Position numbers and translations under genes: made by a program | Assembly (NCBI RefSeq): GCF_040639655.1 | Contig: NZ_JBFAAI010000021.1 | Location: 83,088-147,087 of the forward strand | Source of the DNA: Actinoplanes sp040639655 | Lineage (GTDB): Bacteria > Actinomycetota > Actinomycetes > Mycobacteriales > Micromonosporaceae | Direction of reading: 5' to 3' | Length of the DNA stretch: 64,000 bases | Part shown: positions 1-8,649 of the stretch, in pieces | Layout of the letters: every line of letters begins with the position of its first letter | Position numbering within the stretch: the first letter of the stretch is position 1 | Notes under the pieces: model-generated | What the model saw: the letters and a program-made list of their open reading frames with translations, nothing else | Told to the model about the DNA's origin: nothing | Databases searched by the model: none

Positions 1-37
1 TATCCGCATCTCGCTACCCGATCCAGGGGGAAGAAAC

Positions 38-1066
38 ATGCGTATCGGCGTGCTCACCGGTGGCGGCGACTGCCCCGGTCTCAACGCGGTCATCCGTGCC
101 GTCGTCCGTAAGGGCGTGTCCGCTTACGGTCACGAGTTCGTCGGCTTCCGCGACGGCTGGAAGGGCCCGCTCGAGGGTCTGACGAAGCCGCTCGGCATCG
201 CTGAGGTGCGTGGCATCCTGCCCCGCGGCGGCACCATCCTGGGCTCCTCCCGTACGAACCCGTTCAAGATCGAGAACGGCGTCGAGCGGATCAAGGCGAA
301 CCTGGCCGAGATGGGCGTCGACGCGCTCGTCGCGATCGGCGGCGAGGACACCCTCGGCGTCGCCACCAAGCTGTCCGAGCTGGGCGTCAACGTGGTCGGC
401 GTGCCGAAGACCATCGACAACGACCTGAACGGCACCGACTACACCTTCGGCTTCGACACCGCGGTCAACATCGCGATGGAGGCCATCGACCGGCTGCACA
501 CCACCGCCGAGTCGCACCACCGCACCCTGGTCGTCGAGGTCATGGGCCGCCACGCCGGCTGGATCGCGCTGCACGCCGGCCTCGCCGGTGGCGCCAACGT
601 CATCCTGCTGCCGGAGCGCCAGTTCGACGTGGACCAGGTCGCCACCTACGTGACCAAGCGGTTCCAGGTCGAGTACGCGCCGATCGTCGTCGTCGCCGAG
701 GGCGCCCAGCCGCTCGACGGCCAGATGGTCCTGCACAACCAGGAGCTCGACAGCTTCGGCCACGTCCGCCTCGGCGGCATCGGCCAGTGGCTCGCCGAGC
801 AGCTCGAGGAGAAGACCGGCAAGGAGGCCCGTACGGTCGTCCTCGGTCACATCCAGCGCGGTGGCACCCCGACCGCGTTCGACCGGGTCCTGTCCACCCG
901 TTTCGGCCTGCAGGCGATCGACGCCGTCAACGAGGGCGACTTCGGCAAGATGGTGGCGCTGCGCGGCACCGACGTGGTCCGGATCCCGCTCATCGAGGGC
1001 ACCGGCGAGCTGAAGACCGTTCCGCTCGAGCGTTACGAAGAGGCCGAGGTCTTCTTCGGCAGCTGA
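38..1066 (+). CDS. pfkA: 6-phosphofructokinase, probably pyrophosphate-dependent
   Basis: Phosphorylates fructose-6-phosphate to fructose-1,6-bisphosphate in glycolysis in the cytoplasm. The 342-residue protein is a full-length group III PFK: GGGDCPGLN at residues 8-16, GGEDT at 101-105 and PKTIDND at 123-129, with D127 as the expected catalytic base. Numbering matches E. coli PfkA: residue 104 is Asp (Gly in ATP enzymes) and residue 124 is Lys (Gly in ATP enzymes). Asp104 plus Lys124 is the known signature of PPi-dependent PFK, as in Amycolatopsis methanolica, so the donor is inferred to be PPi and the step reversible. The ATG follows an AGGGGGAA ribosome site by six bases. A perfect palindromic terminator follows the stop. 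Family is certain; donor specificity is inferred. Confidence 0.95.
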   Translation: MRIGVLTGGGDCPGLNAVIRAVVRKGVSAYGHEFVGFRDGWKGPLEGLTKPLGIAEVRGILPRGGTILGSSRTNPFKIENGVERIKANLAEMGVDALVAIGGEDTLGVATKLSELGVNVVGVPKTIDNDLNGTDYTFGFDTAVNIAMEAIDRLHTTAESHHRTLVVEVMGRHAGWIALHAGLAGGANVILLPERQFDVDQVATYVTKRFQVEYAPIVVVAEGAQPLDGQMVLHNQELDSFGHVRLGGIGQWLAEQLEEKTGKEARTVVLGHIQRGGTPTAFDRVLSTRFGLQAIDAVNEGDFGKMVALRGTDVVRIPLIEGTGELKTVPLERYEEAEVFFGS

Positions 1067-1078
1067 TCTGCCGTCGTG

Positions 1079-1104
1079 ATGCCGGGGAGCGCGCTCCCCG
1101 GCAT
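1079..1104 (+). terminator. Hairpin terminator after pfkA
   Basis: A perfect 26-base palindrome begins 12 bases after the pfkA stop (arms ATGCCGGGGAGC and its complement). A short T-rich stretch (TTCCGTTCTT) follows rather than a long U tract, as is common in high-GC actinobacteria. Confidence 0.75.
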
Positions 1105-1115
1105 TCCGTTCTTCA

Positions 1116-1238
1116 CCGGCTGGCGCTCCGCGCTGTCTCAGCGAGTCCGAGACAGCCGTGGTGGCCAGCCGGGTTTTGTGGCTGGCGGTGGCCGTTGTCT
1201 TGGTGGGTGTGAGGCAGCGGTCGGAGCCGGCCGGAGGC
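1116..1238. repeat. Dispersed palindromic repeat, locus A (two units)
   Basis: The first unit (1116-1173) has outer arms CCGGCTGGC / GCCAGCCGG and inner arms GCTGTCTC / GAGACAGC. A second, more degenerate unit follows at about 1177-1238, with GGCTGGCGGTGGCCG, TTGTCTT, GAGGCAGCGG and GCCGGCC. It lies between pfkA and proC, both on the plus strand. The same pattern recurs at 21974, 30783, 38966, 49605 and 59252. Confidence 0.8.
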
Positions 1239-1268
1239 GTTCCGGACCGCATCGTCGAGGAGTCTGCG

Positions 1269-2081
1269 TTGTCCCAGCACACCGTCGCGGTCCTGGGGGC
1301 CGGCAAGATGGGTGAACTCGTCCTCTCCGGCCTGCTCCGGTCGGGCTGGCCCGCCGACCGTCTGCTCGCCACGGCGCGCCGCCCGGACCGCCGCGCCGAG
1401 CTGGCCGAGCGCCACGGCGTGCGCGTCGTCGACAATGTCACCGCCGCCGGCGAGGCTGACGTACTGGCCGTCGCGGTCAAGCCGCAGGATGCCGGGACGC
1501 TGCTCGACGAGGTCAGCGGCCGGATCTCCGCCGGCACACTCGTCGTGTCGCTCTGTGCCGGGCTGCCCACCGGCTTCTTCGCCGCCCGGCTGTCCGAGGG
1601 CACGCCGGTGATCCGCGTCATGACGAACACGCCGGCCCTGGTCGGCCAGGCGATGACGGCGATCTCAGCCGGCCCGCACGCCACCGACGATCATCTGGCC
1701 GTGGCCGATGCGATGTTCAAGCCGCTGGGCACGACCGTCCGTGTCCCCGAGTACCAGCAGGACGCCGTCACGGCGCTCTCCGGCTCCGGCCCGGCCTACT
1801 TCTACCTGATGGTCGAGGCCATGATCGACGCCGGCGTCCTGCTCGGGCTGCCGCGTCAGACCGCCCACGAGCTCGCCGTGCAGACGGCGCTCGGGTCGGC
1901 GACGATGCTCCGCGACTCCGGCGAGCACCCGGTGAAGCTCCGTGAGTCGGTCACGTCCCCGGCCGGGACCACGGCCGCTGCCCTCCGCGAACTCGAGAAC
2001 CACGGAGTCCGCGCCGCCCTGATGGACGCCCTCTCGGCGGCCCGCGACCGGGCCCGCGAGCTGGCGGCCCAGGCCCGCTGA
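1269..2081 (+). CDS. proC: Pyrroline-5-carboxylate reductase
   Basis: Catalyses the last step of proline synthesis, NAD(P)H-dependent reduction of pyrroline-5-carboxylate. A Rossmann motif AVLGAGKMGE sits at the N-terminus, and the C-terminal half carries the family signature around residues 165-240 (SGSGPAYFYLMVEAM, then ESVTSPAGTTAAALREL). The frame is open further upstream, but I chose the TTG at 1269. It gives 270 residues, the usual ProC length, and follows a GAGGAG ribosome site by seven bases, whereas the upstream extension would run through the palindromic repeat. The gene ends in a hairpin shared with the convergent DUF429 gene. Confidence 0.93.
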   Translation: MSQHTVAVLGAGKMGELVLSGLLRSGWPADRLLATARRPDRRAELAERHGVRVVDNVTAAGEADVLAVAVKPQDAGTLLDEVSGRISAGTLVVSLCAGLPTGFFAARLSEGTPVIRVMTNTPALVGQAMTAISAGPHATDDHLAVADAMFKPLGTTVRVPEYQQDAVTALSGSGPAYFYLMVEAMIDAGVLLGLPRQTAHELAVQTALGSATMLRDSGEHPVKLRESVTSPAGTTAAALRELENHGVRAALMDALSAARDRARELAAQAR

Positions 2082-2093
2082 CCGCACCGGCCC

Positions 2094-2136
2094 GCGTGGT
2101 GACCTGTGGCGTGCATACGGGCGTAGGTGACCACGC
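2094..2136. terminator. Bidirectional hairpin between convergent genes
   Basis: A perfect 11-bp inverted repeat, GCGTGGTGACC (2094-2104) and GGTGACCACGC (2126-2136), with a 21-base loop. It lies between the convergent proC and DUF429 genes and has no U tract, so the role is inferred from position. Confidence 0.6.
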
Positions 2137-2182
2137 GCGCTGCGGCGTGATGCGACTGGCGCGCGCCGGTGGGCGTACCGGA

Positions 2183-2860
2183 TCAGTAATAGATCGCGAT
2201 CTTGCTGCCGTTCTGTTCCTCGGGCGGGCTCGGGTGACTGAGGGCCGTGCCGGTGGCCACGCGGTGGGCGGTCCAGGCGACGGCGGCCGCGTCGAGGATG
2301 TCGTCCGGCGGCGCCTGGCCGGCCGGGCCGAGCTTGTCCGGCAGCACGATGCCGTTGCGGGCGAGCAGCTCCCGGCGGCGGGTCTGTCCGCTCCAGGTTT
2401 TCTTGGCGTGCGCGAGCGGCTCGCCGGCCATGGTCCGGAAGGACACTTCGGGGTGGGCCTCGAAGAGCAGGCCGGGGTGGCGTTCCCAGATGGCGTTGGC
2501 CTCGAGCAGTTTCGGTCGTAGCGCCCAGGACTGGCGGCTCAGCCCGGCGCCGGTCAGTTCACGGCACACCCGGTTGGCGGAGGCGAAATCGGACTCCTGC
2601 CAGACCGCGCGCGGCGGGACCCGGAAGACGCTGCTGCGGCGTGGCCCGAGCTGGTCGGCGGCGAGGGTGTCGGCGGCCCGCCAGCGGTCCGGCAGCATGC
2701 CGAGAGGGATGTCCACACCGATCACCGCGGCGCCGGAGCTTCCGGCGACGATCTCGTAGAGGGTGGCGGCCAGGACGGCCCGGCCGAACGCGCCGTCGCG
2801 CAGCTCCACGCCGACCCAGCCGAGCGCGTACGCGTCGACGCCGATGACGTGGATGCCCAT
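2183..2860 (-). CDS. DUF429 domain protein
   Basis: A 225-residue protein opening with MGIHVIGVDAYALGW, followed by GVDIPLGMLPD at about residues 40-50. These Asp-bearing strands are typical of the DUF429 family, whose fold resembles RNase H and whose biochemical function is not established. The open frame extends upstream, but the ATG at 2860 starts at the conserved first strand. That ATG overlaps the stop of a 27-codon upstream frame in a TGATG junction, so translation is probably coupled to the stub. The ribosome site before the ATG is weak, which fits coupling. It is convergent with proC. Confidence 0.8.
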   Translation of the reverse strand: MGIHVIGVDAYALGWVGVELRDGAFGRAVLAATLYEIVAGSSGAAVIGVDIPLGMLPDRWRAADTLAADQLGPRRSSVFRVPPRAVWQESDFASANRVCRELTGAGLSRQSWALRPKLLEANAIWERHPGLLFEAHPEVSFRTMAGEPLAHAKKTWSGQTRRRELLARNGIVLPDKLGPAGQAPPDDILDAAAVAWTAHRVATGTALSHPSPPEEQNGSKIAIYY

Positions 2861-2943
2861 CAGCCAGCGACCCGGCCGCGGTGGCGGTCCATATCGGTCG
2901 TGCCACCGGTGGGGGCCCCGATGCTGACGTCGTAGATGGTCAT
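2860..2943 (-). pseudogene. Probable N-terminal stub of a glutathione peroxidase gene
   Basis: A 27-codon frame opens with ATG at 2943 and stops in a TGATG overlap with the DUF429 start. Its product begins MTIYDVSIG, then has GG, TDM and RGRV. This follows the first strand and loop of bacterial glutathione-peroxidase-family thiol peroxidases (MT-YD, GG, DL, Y-GK/RGRV) and breaks off just before the VLVVNVASKCG segment would start. I infer that a deletion removed the rest of the gene and left the start to lead translation into DUF429. A leader peptide with chance similarity is the alternative. Confidence 0.45.
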
Positions 2944-3061
2944 GACGGAAGACTACTGGTTGTGTCTGCTTGATTGCACCCGGTGGCGGCCCGCTTGTTG
3001 ATGTTAAAGAGACCTTAAAGCTGTTCACCTGGCTTGACTGTTGTTAATCGATGTGACTACC

Positions 3062-3108
3062 GTCTCCTCAACCCTCTCTTTGGAAAGTTTCCTAACTGTT
3101 GAGGAGAC
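3062..3108 (+). promoter_or_regulatory. Inverted repeat in the chitinase leader that covers the ribosome site
   Basis: GTCTCCTCAAC (3062-3072) and GTTGAGGAGAC (3098-3108) are perfect 11-base complements, and the right arm contains the GAGGAG ribosome site of the chitinase GTG at 3115. In the loop is a second palindrome, GGAAAGTTTCC (3082-3092), in the context TTTGGAAAGTTTCCTAAC. The outer repeat could form an RNA stem masking translation, or either palindrome could be a protein operator for substrate control. Sequence alone does not separate these. Confidence 0.55.
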
Positions 3109-3114
3109 ACCCCC

Positions 3115-4587
<1,473 letters not shown>

Positions 4588-4605
4588 CACCTGATCGGTA
4601 CGTGA

Positions 4606-4643
4606 GAAGAGGGGCACCGGCCGCAAGGTCGGTGCCCCTCTTC
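4606..4643 (+). terminator. Terminator hairpin after the chitinase gene
   Basis: A 15-base stem with one mismatch (GAAGAGGGGCACCGG against its complement) around an eight-base loop, 19 bases after the chitinase stop and ending 16 bases before the aroG start. Confidence 0.8.
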
Positions 4644-4658
4644 CGTACGCTTTGCGGT

Positions 4659-6065
4659 ATGCGCCGTGAGTGGCATCAGCTCAGTCATCCCGGGGTCGGT
4701 AACCCGGCTCTGCAGACCTCCCGCCCGTCGACGAACTCCGCCGAGGACGAGGCTCTCGGCCTCGACCACTGGCGCAGCCTGCCGCGCGTGCAGATGCCAC
4801 CCTGGCCGGACATGGGCGAGGTCGCCGAGGTCTGCAAGGTCCTCGACAACGTGCCGTCAATCGTCGCGCCTTACGAGGTCGACCAGCTGCGGCACCGCCT
4901 CGCCGAGGTGTGCGAGGGCCGCGCGTTCCTGCTCCAGGGCGGCGACTGTGCCGAGACGTTCGCCGACAACACCGAGAGCCACCTGCTCGCCAACGCGCGC
5001 ACCCTGCTGCAGATGGCCGTGGTGCTGACGTACGGCGCCTCGATGCCGGTCGTCAAGGTGGCGCGGGTCGCCGGGCAGTACACCAAGCCCCGGTCCGCGC
5101 CGACCGACGCGCTGGGCCTCCCGGCGTACCGCGGCGATCTGATCAACTCGCTGGACGCGAACGAGGCGGCCCGCGTCGCGGACCCGCAGCGCATGATCCG
5201 GGCGTACGCGAACTCGGCCGCCGCCATGAACATGCTCCGCGCCTACCTCTCCGGCGGTCTCGCCGACCTGCACGGTCTGCACGACTGGAACAAGGACTTC
5301 GTCCGGGCCTCCCCGGCCGGCGAGCGTTACGAGGCCATTGCCCGCGAGATCGACCGCGCTCTCGACTTCATCCGCGCCTGCGGCATGACCGACAGCGAGG
5401 CGCTGCGCACGGTCAGCCTGTACTGCTCGCACGAGGCCCTGGCCCTGGAGTACGACCGGGCCCTGACCCGGGTCTCCGACGGCCGGGCGTACGGGTTGAG
5501 CGGCCACTTCCTGTGGATCGGCGAGCGCACCCGCCAGCTCGACCACGCGCACATCGACTTCATCAGCCGGATCGCGAACCCGATCGGCGTCAAGATCGGC
5601 CCCGGGACGTCGCCGGAGACCGCGATCGAGCTGTGCGAGAAGCTGAACCCGGAGAACATCCCGGGCCGGCTCACCCTGATCAGCCGGATGGGCAACGGCA
5701 AGGTCCGCGACACCCTGCCCCCGATCGTGGAGAAGGTGCACGCCTCCGGCGCCAAGGTCGTCTGGCAGTGCGACCCGATGCACGGCAACACCCACGAGTC
5801 GAGCAACGGCTACAAGACCCGCCACTTCGACCGGGTCGTCGACGAGGTGCTCGGCTACTTCGAGGTGCACCGCGGCCTCGGCACCCACCCGGGCGGCATC
5901 CACGTCGAGCTGACCGGCGAGGACGTCACCGAGTGCCTGGGCGGCGCGCAGGGCATCGAGGACCTCGACCTGCCGGGCCGCTACGAGACGGCCTGTGACC
6001 CGCGGCTGAACACGCAGCAGAGCCTGGAGCTGGCGTTCCTTGTCGCCGAGATGCTCCGTGGCTGA
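4659..6065 (+). CDS. aroG: Class II 3-deoxy-7-phosphoheptulonate synthase (DAHP synthase)
   Basis: Condenses phosphoenolpyruvate with erythrose-4-phosphate to open the shikimate pathway. It is the plant-like class II type of about 468 residues, with WRSLPRVQMPPWPD near the N-terminus, LLQGGDCAETF, KPRSAPTD in the substrate site, GERTRQLDHAHIDF, KIGPGT and WQCDPMHGN toward the C-terminus. The frame is open from 4602, but that region is the chitinase terminator, so the ATG at 4659 is preferred. The orthologue in Mycobacterium tuberculosis (Rv2178c) is also near pknL, as here. The stop overlaps the next start by eight bases, implying cotranscription with the threonine aldolase gene. Confidence 0.95.
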   Translation: MRREWHQLSHPGVGNPALQTSRPSTNSAEDEALGLDHWRSLPRVQMPPWPDMGEVAEVCKVLDNVPSIVAPYEVDQLRHRLAEVCEGRAFLLQGGDCAETFADNTESHLLANARTLLQMAVVLTYGASMPVVKVARVAGQYTKPRSAPTDALGLPAYRGDLINSLDANEAARVADPQRMIRAYANSAAAMNMLRAYLSGGLADLHGLHDWNKDFVRASPAGERYEAIAREIDRALDFIRACGMTDSEALRTVSLYCSHEALALEYDRALTRVSDGRAYGLSGHFLWIGERTRQLDHAHIDFISRIANPIGVKIGPGTSPETAIELCEKLNPENIPGRLTLISRMGNGKVRDTLPPIVEKVHASGAKVVWQCDPMHGNTHESSNGYKTRHFDRVVDEVLGYFEVHRGLGTHPGGIHVELTGEDVTECLGGAQGIEDLDLPGRYETACDPRLNTQQSLELAFLVAEMLRG

Positions 6066-7077
6066 CCTGCGATCGGACACCGTCACCCGGCCCACCAAGG
6101 GGATGCGGGCCGCGATGGCGCGAGCCGCGGTCGGCGACGACGTGTTCGGCGACGACCCGACCGTCAACGCGCTCGAGGCTCACGTGGCGGCGCTGTTCGG
6201 GCACGAGGCGGCGCTGTTCGCCCCGTCCGGCACGATGGCCAACCAGATCGCGCTGCAGCTGGTCGTCCCACCCGGTGGTGAGTTGCTGGCGGGGGCGGAC
6301 GCGCACGTGGTGACGTACGAACTGGGGGCCGCCGCGGTGTACGGCGGCATCTCCAGCCGGACCTGGGGTTCCGACGGCGCCGCCCTGGACGCCGAGCGGA
6401 TCTCCGAGATGATCCGTCCGGCCGGCTACCCGTCGGTGCCGACCGCGGCGATCGCCGTCGAGCAGACCCACAACCTCGGCGGCGGCGCGGTGATCCCGTT
6501 GTCCACGTTGCAGGACCTGCGGGTCGCCGCCGACAGGCACGGGATCGCTCTGCACTGCGACGGCGCCCGGATCTGGCACGCGCACATCGCCGACGGGGTG
6601 CCGCTCGACGAGTACGGCGGCCTGTTCGACACCCTCTCGGTCTGCCTCTCCAAGGGGCTCGGCGCACCGGTCGGCTCGCTCGTCGTCGGCAGCCGGGAAC
6701 GCATCGCCAAGGCCCGGACCATTCGTAAACGGATGGGCGGCGGCATGCGGCAGGCCGGCATCCTGGCCGCGGCCGGACGGTACGCGCTCGACAACCACCT
6801 CCGGCGGCTCACCGAGGACCACGAGCGGGCCCGGCAGATCGCCGAGGCACTGGCCCCGTTCGGGGTGGTGGACCCGGAGAAGGTGCGGACGAACCTCGTA
6901 CCGCTGAATCTGTCGAAGCACGACCTGGACGCGCCGACGCTTGCCGCACGCGCCGCCGAACGGGGCGTGCTGATCGCCGCGATGCTGCCCGGCCTGGCGC
7001 GGCTCGTCACCCACCTGGACCTCGACGAGGCGGCCGTCGACCAGGCCATCGATGTCCTGAGCGATCTGCTGGCCTGA
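6058..7077 (+). CDS. Low-specificity L-threonine aldolase (PLP-dependent beta-eliminating lyase family)
   Basis: Predicted to cleave threonine or allo-threonine to glycine and acetaldehyde. The 339-residue protein has the fold-type I PLP pattern: LRSDTVTRPT at the start, GDDVFGDDPTVN, FAPSGTMANQIAL, HCDGARIWHA with the Asp that contacts the PLP nitrogen, and CLSKGLGAPVGS with K199 as the Schiff-base lysine. I chose the GTG at 6058, which gives MADLRSDTVTRP, the usual family start, and overlaps the aroG stop by eight bases. The overlap points to translational coupling, although the two reactions are not in one pathway. Related beta-eliminating lyases cannot be excluded. Confidence 0.88.
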   Translation: MADLRSDTVTRPTKGMRAAMARAAVGDDVFGDDPTVNALEAHVAALFGHEAALFAPSGTMANQIALQLVVPPGGELLAGADAHVVTYELGAAAVYGGISSRTWGSDGAALDAERISEMIRPAGYPSVPTAAIAVEQTHNLGGGAVIPLSTLQDLRVAADRHGIALHCDGARIWHAHIADGVPLDEYGGLFDTLSVCLSKGLGAPVGSLVVGSRERIAKARTIRKRMGGGMRQAGILAAAGRYALDNHLRRLTEDHERARQIAEALAPFGVVDPEKVRTNLVPLNLSKHDLDAPTLAARAAERGVLIAAMLPGLARLVTHLDLDEAAVDQAIDVLSDLLA

Positions 7078-7138
7078 CCTTTTCGTCCGCGGAAAAACCT
7101 GCGGGCGGGGGTGTGCGCGACCGATACGTCTCCACGTT

Positions 7139-8623
7139 ATGGCGCACACATCCCCAGCCCGCAGGGCAAAAGCATTTGCCGCCGCTGTCGCTGTCGCGGC
7201 CACCGTCGTTCCGCCGTCCGCTGCCCTCGCGGCGGGCTCTCCGCTCGGATCGCCCTCCGGGCCGGTCCGGGTGGTCTCGGCCGTCCCGGTCGTGCAGAGC
7301 GTCACCCCCGCGGTGGGCTCGGTCGACGGGGGTACGGCCGTCACCATTGCCGGATCCGGCTTCACGACCCTGGACCGGTCGGATCCGGCCGCGGTGCGGT
7401 TCGGTGACCTCCCGGCGACCCGCATCGTGGTGGTGAGCGACACCAAACTGATCGCGGTGGCCCCCGCGCAAGCCGGCGGCGATGTGCTGATCACCGTCGG
7501 GACCGGTCCGAACGCGAGCCGGACCGCGTCGTTCGGGTACCGGAGAGCGCTGACCGCGGTGTTCGAGGGCATCACGACGACCGCGGTCGGAGGTGTGCAG
7601 ATCCTCGTCGACGTGCCCGGCGGTGGTGCCGGTGCGACGTCGGCGGAGTTCACCACCCTGAAGATCACCGCGCTGGTCGGTGACGTCACCGCCAAGGTGA
7701 CGTGGGTGAGCGCCGAACGGGTGAAGGTCACCGTTCCGGCCACCGGCAAGCTGGGTTCCTTCCCGGTGCGGCTGGTGCAGGACGGTTTTGCCGGGCCGCG
7801 GTCCGACGCCACCGTGACGTACCTGCCGGGCATCACCTCGGTCACCCCGTCCCGGGTCGGTACGGTGGGCGGCGACGCCGTGAAGATCGTCGGAGCCGGC
7901 TTCGGCACGGTGGACCCGGAGGATCCGTCCGCGGTCACCGTCGGCGGGGTGCCGGCGGCGTCGTTCACGGTCGTCTCGGACACCGTGATCGAGGCGCTCA
8001 CGCCGCCGGGGGAGGCCGGACCGGCAGCGGTCCGGGTCGTCACCGCGAGCGGCAGCAATCCCGAGTCGGCGGCGGCCCGGGTGTCCTACCTGGGGCAACT
8101 CGGCCTGGACCTGACCGGTGACGTCTTCGTCCGGCCCGGCGGCGGCAAGCACCTGCTGGCTGTCAGCGGCGCCACCCTCGGAGCCGACGCGAAGGCCTTC
8201 GCCGCCTCGGGCATCAGCCTGCGGCTGGGGAAGACGAAGCTGATCGCGTCCTGGGCAGACCCCACGCACCTGAGCGTCACCCTGCCGCCCCAGACCGGCA
8301 AGTCGGTGACCCTGACCCTGCTGAACGGCACCGTCAGCGCCGACGTCACCCTCCCGGTGGTTCCGGTGATCACCAGTCTTTCCGCGACCACCGACACGGT
8401 CGCCGGCGGACGGAAGGTCACCGTCAAGATCGCCGGTGCGACCACGGCGACCGACTTCCGGTTCGGCGCGGCCGGGGCCACCTGTGAGGGCGGCAACAGC
8501 GTGTACGTCTGCGTCGTCCCGCCCGCTGCCGAGGCCGGCCCGGTCTGGGTGCGGTTCACCTCGGGCGACGTGACGAGCCGCTTCACCGCGACCGCGACGT
8601 TCCGCTACTCCGACCTCGACTGA
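7139..8623 (+). CDS. Secreted protein with IPT/TIG immunoglobulin-like domains
   Basis: A 494-residue exported protein. Residues 1-32 form a signal peptide (basic start, alanine-rich core, ALAAG). The rest is a run of Ig-like IPT/TIG modules: at about 50-130 (VTPAVGSVDGGTAVTIAGSGF), 131-235, 236-325 (VTPSRVGTVGGDAVKIVGAGF), and two more divergent modules to the end. Two cysteines near the C-terminus (ATCEGG and YVCVV) probably form a disulfide. No enzymatic motif, cell-wall anchor or membrane segment follows, so an adhesive or structural role is only a guess. The next gene is a shorter paralogue 26 bases downstream, so this is a tandem duplication. There is no clear Shine-Dalgarno before the ATG. 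Confidence 0.85.
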   Translation: MAHTSPARRAKAFAAAVAVAATVVPPSAALAAGSPLGSPSGPVRVVSAVPVVQSVTPAVGSVDGGTAVTIAGSGFTTLDRSDPAAVRFGDLPATRIVVVSDTKLIAVAPAQAGGDVLITVGTGPNASRTASFGYRRALTAVFEGITTTAVGGVQILVDVPGGGAGATSAEFTTLKITALVGDVTAKVTWVSAERVKVTVPATGKLGSFPVRLVQDGFAGPRSDATVTYLPGITSVTPSRVGTVGGDAVKIVGAGFGTVDPEDPSAVTVGGVPAASFTVVSDTVIEALTPPGEAGPAAVRVVTASGSNPESAAARVSYLGQLGLDLTGDVFVRPGGGKHLLAVSGATLGADAKAFAASGISLRLGKTKLIASWADPTHLSVTLPPQTGKSVTLTLLNGTVSADVTLPVVPVITSLSATTDTVAGGRKVTVKIAGATTATDFRFGAAGATCEGGNSVYVCVVPPAAEAGPVWVRFTSGDVTSRFTATATFRYSDLD

Positions 8624-8649
8624 GACACCACTCCCGGGAGATTGCACCC

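Noticed and set aside
1158..1268. Longer N-terminus of ProC starting at 1158
   Set aside because: It would translate the palindromic repeat. TTG 1269 has a ribosome site and gives the family length.
14..1684. A 556-codon minus-strand open frame across pfkA and proC
   Set aside because: It is antisense to two confident genes, has Arg/Asp/Gly-rich shadow composition and no family motif.
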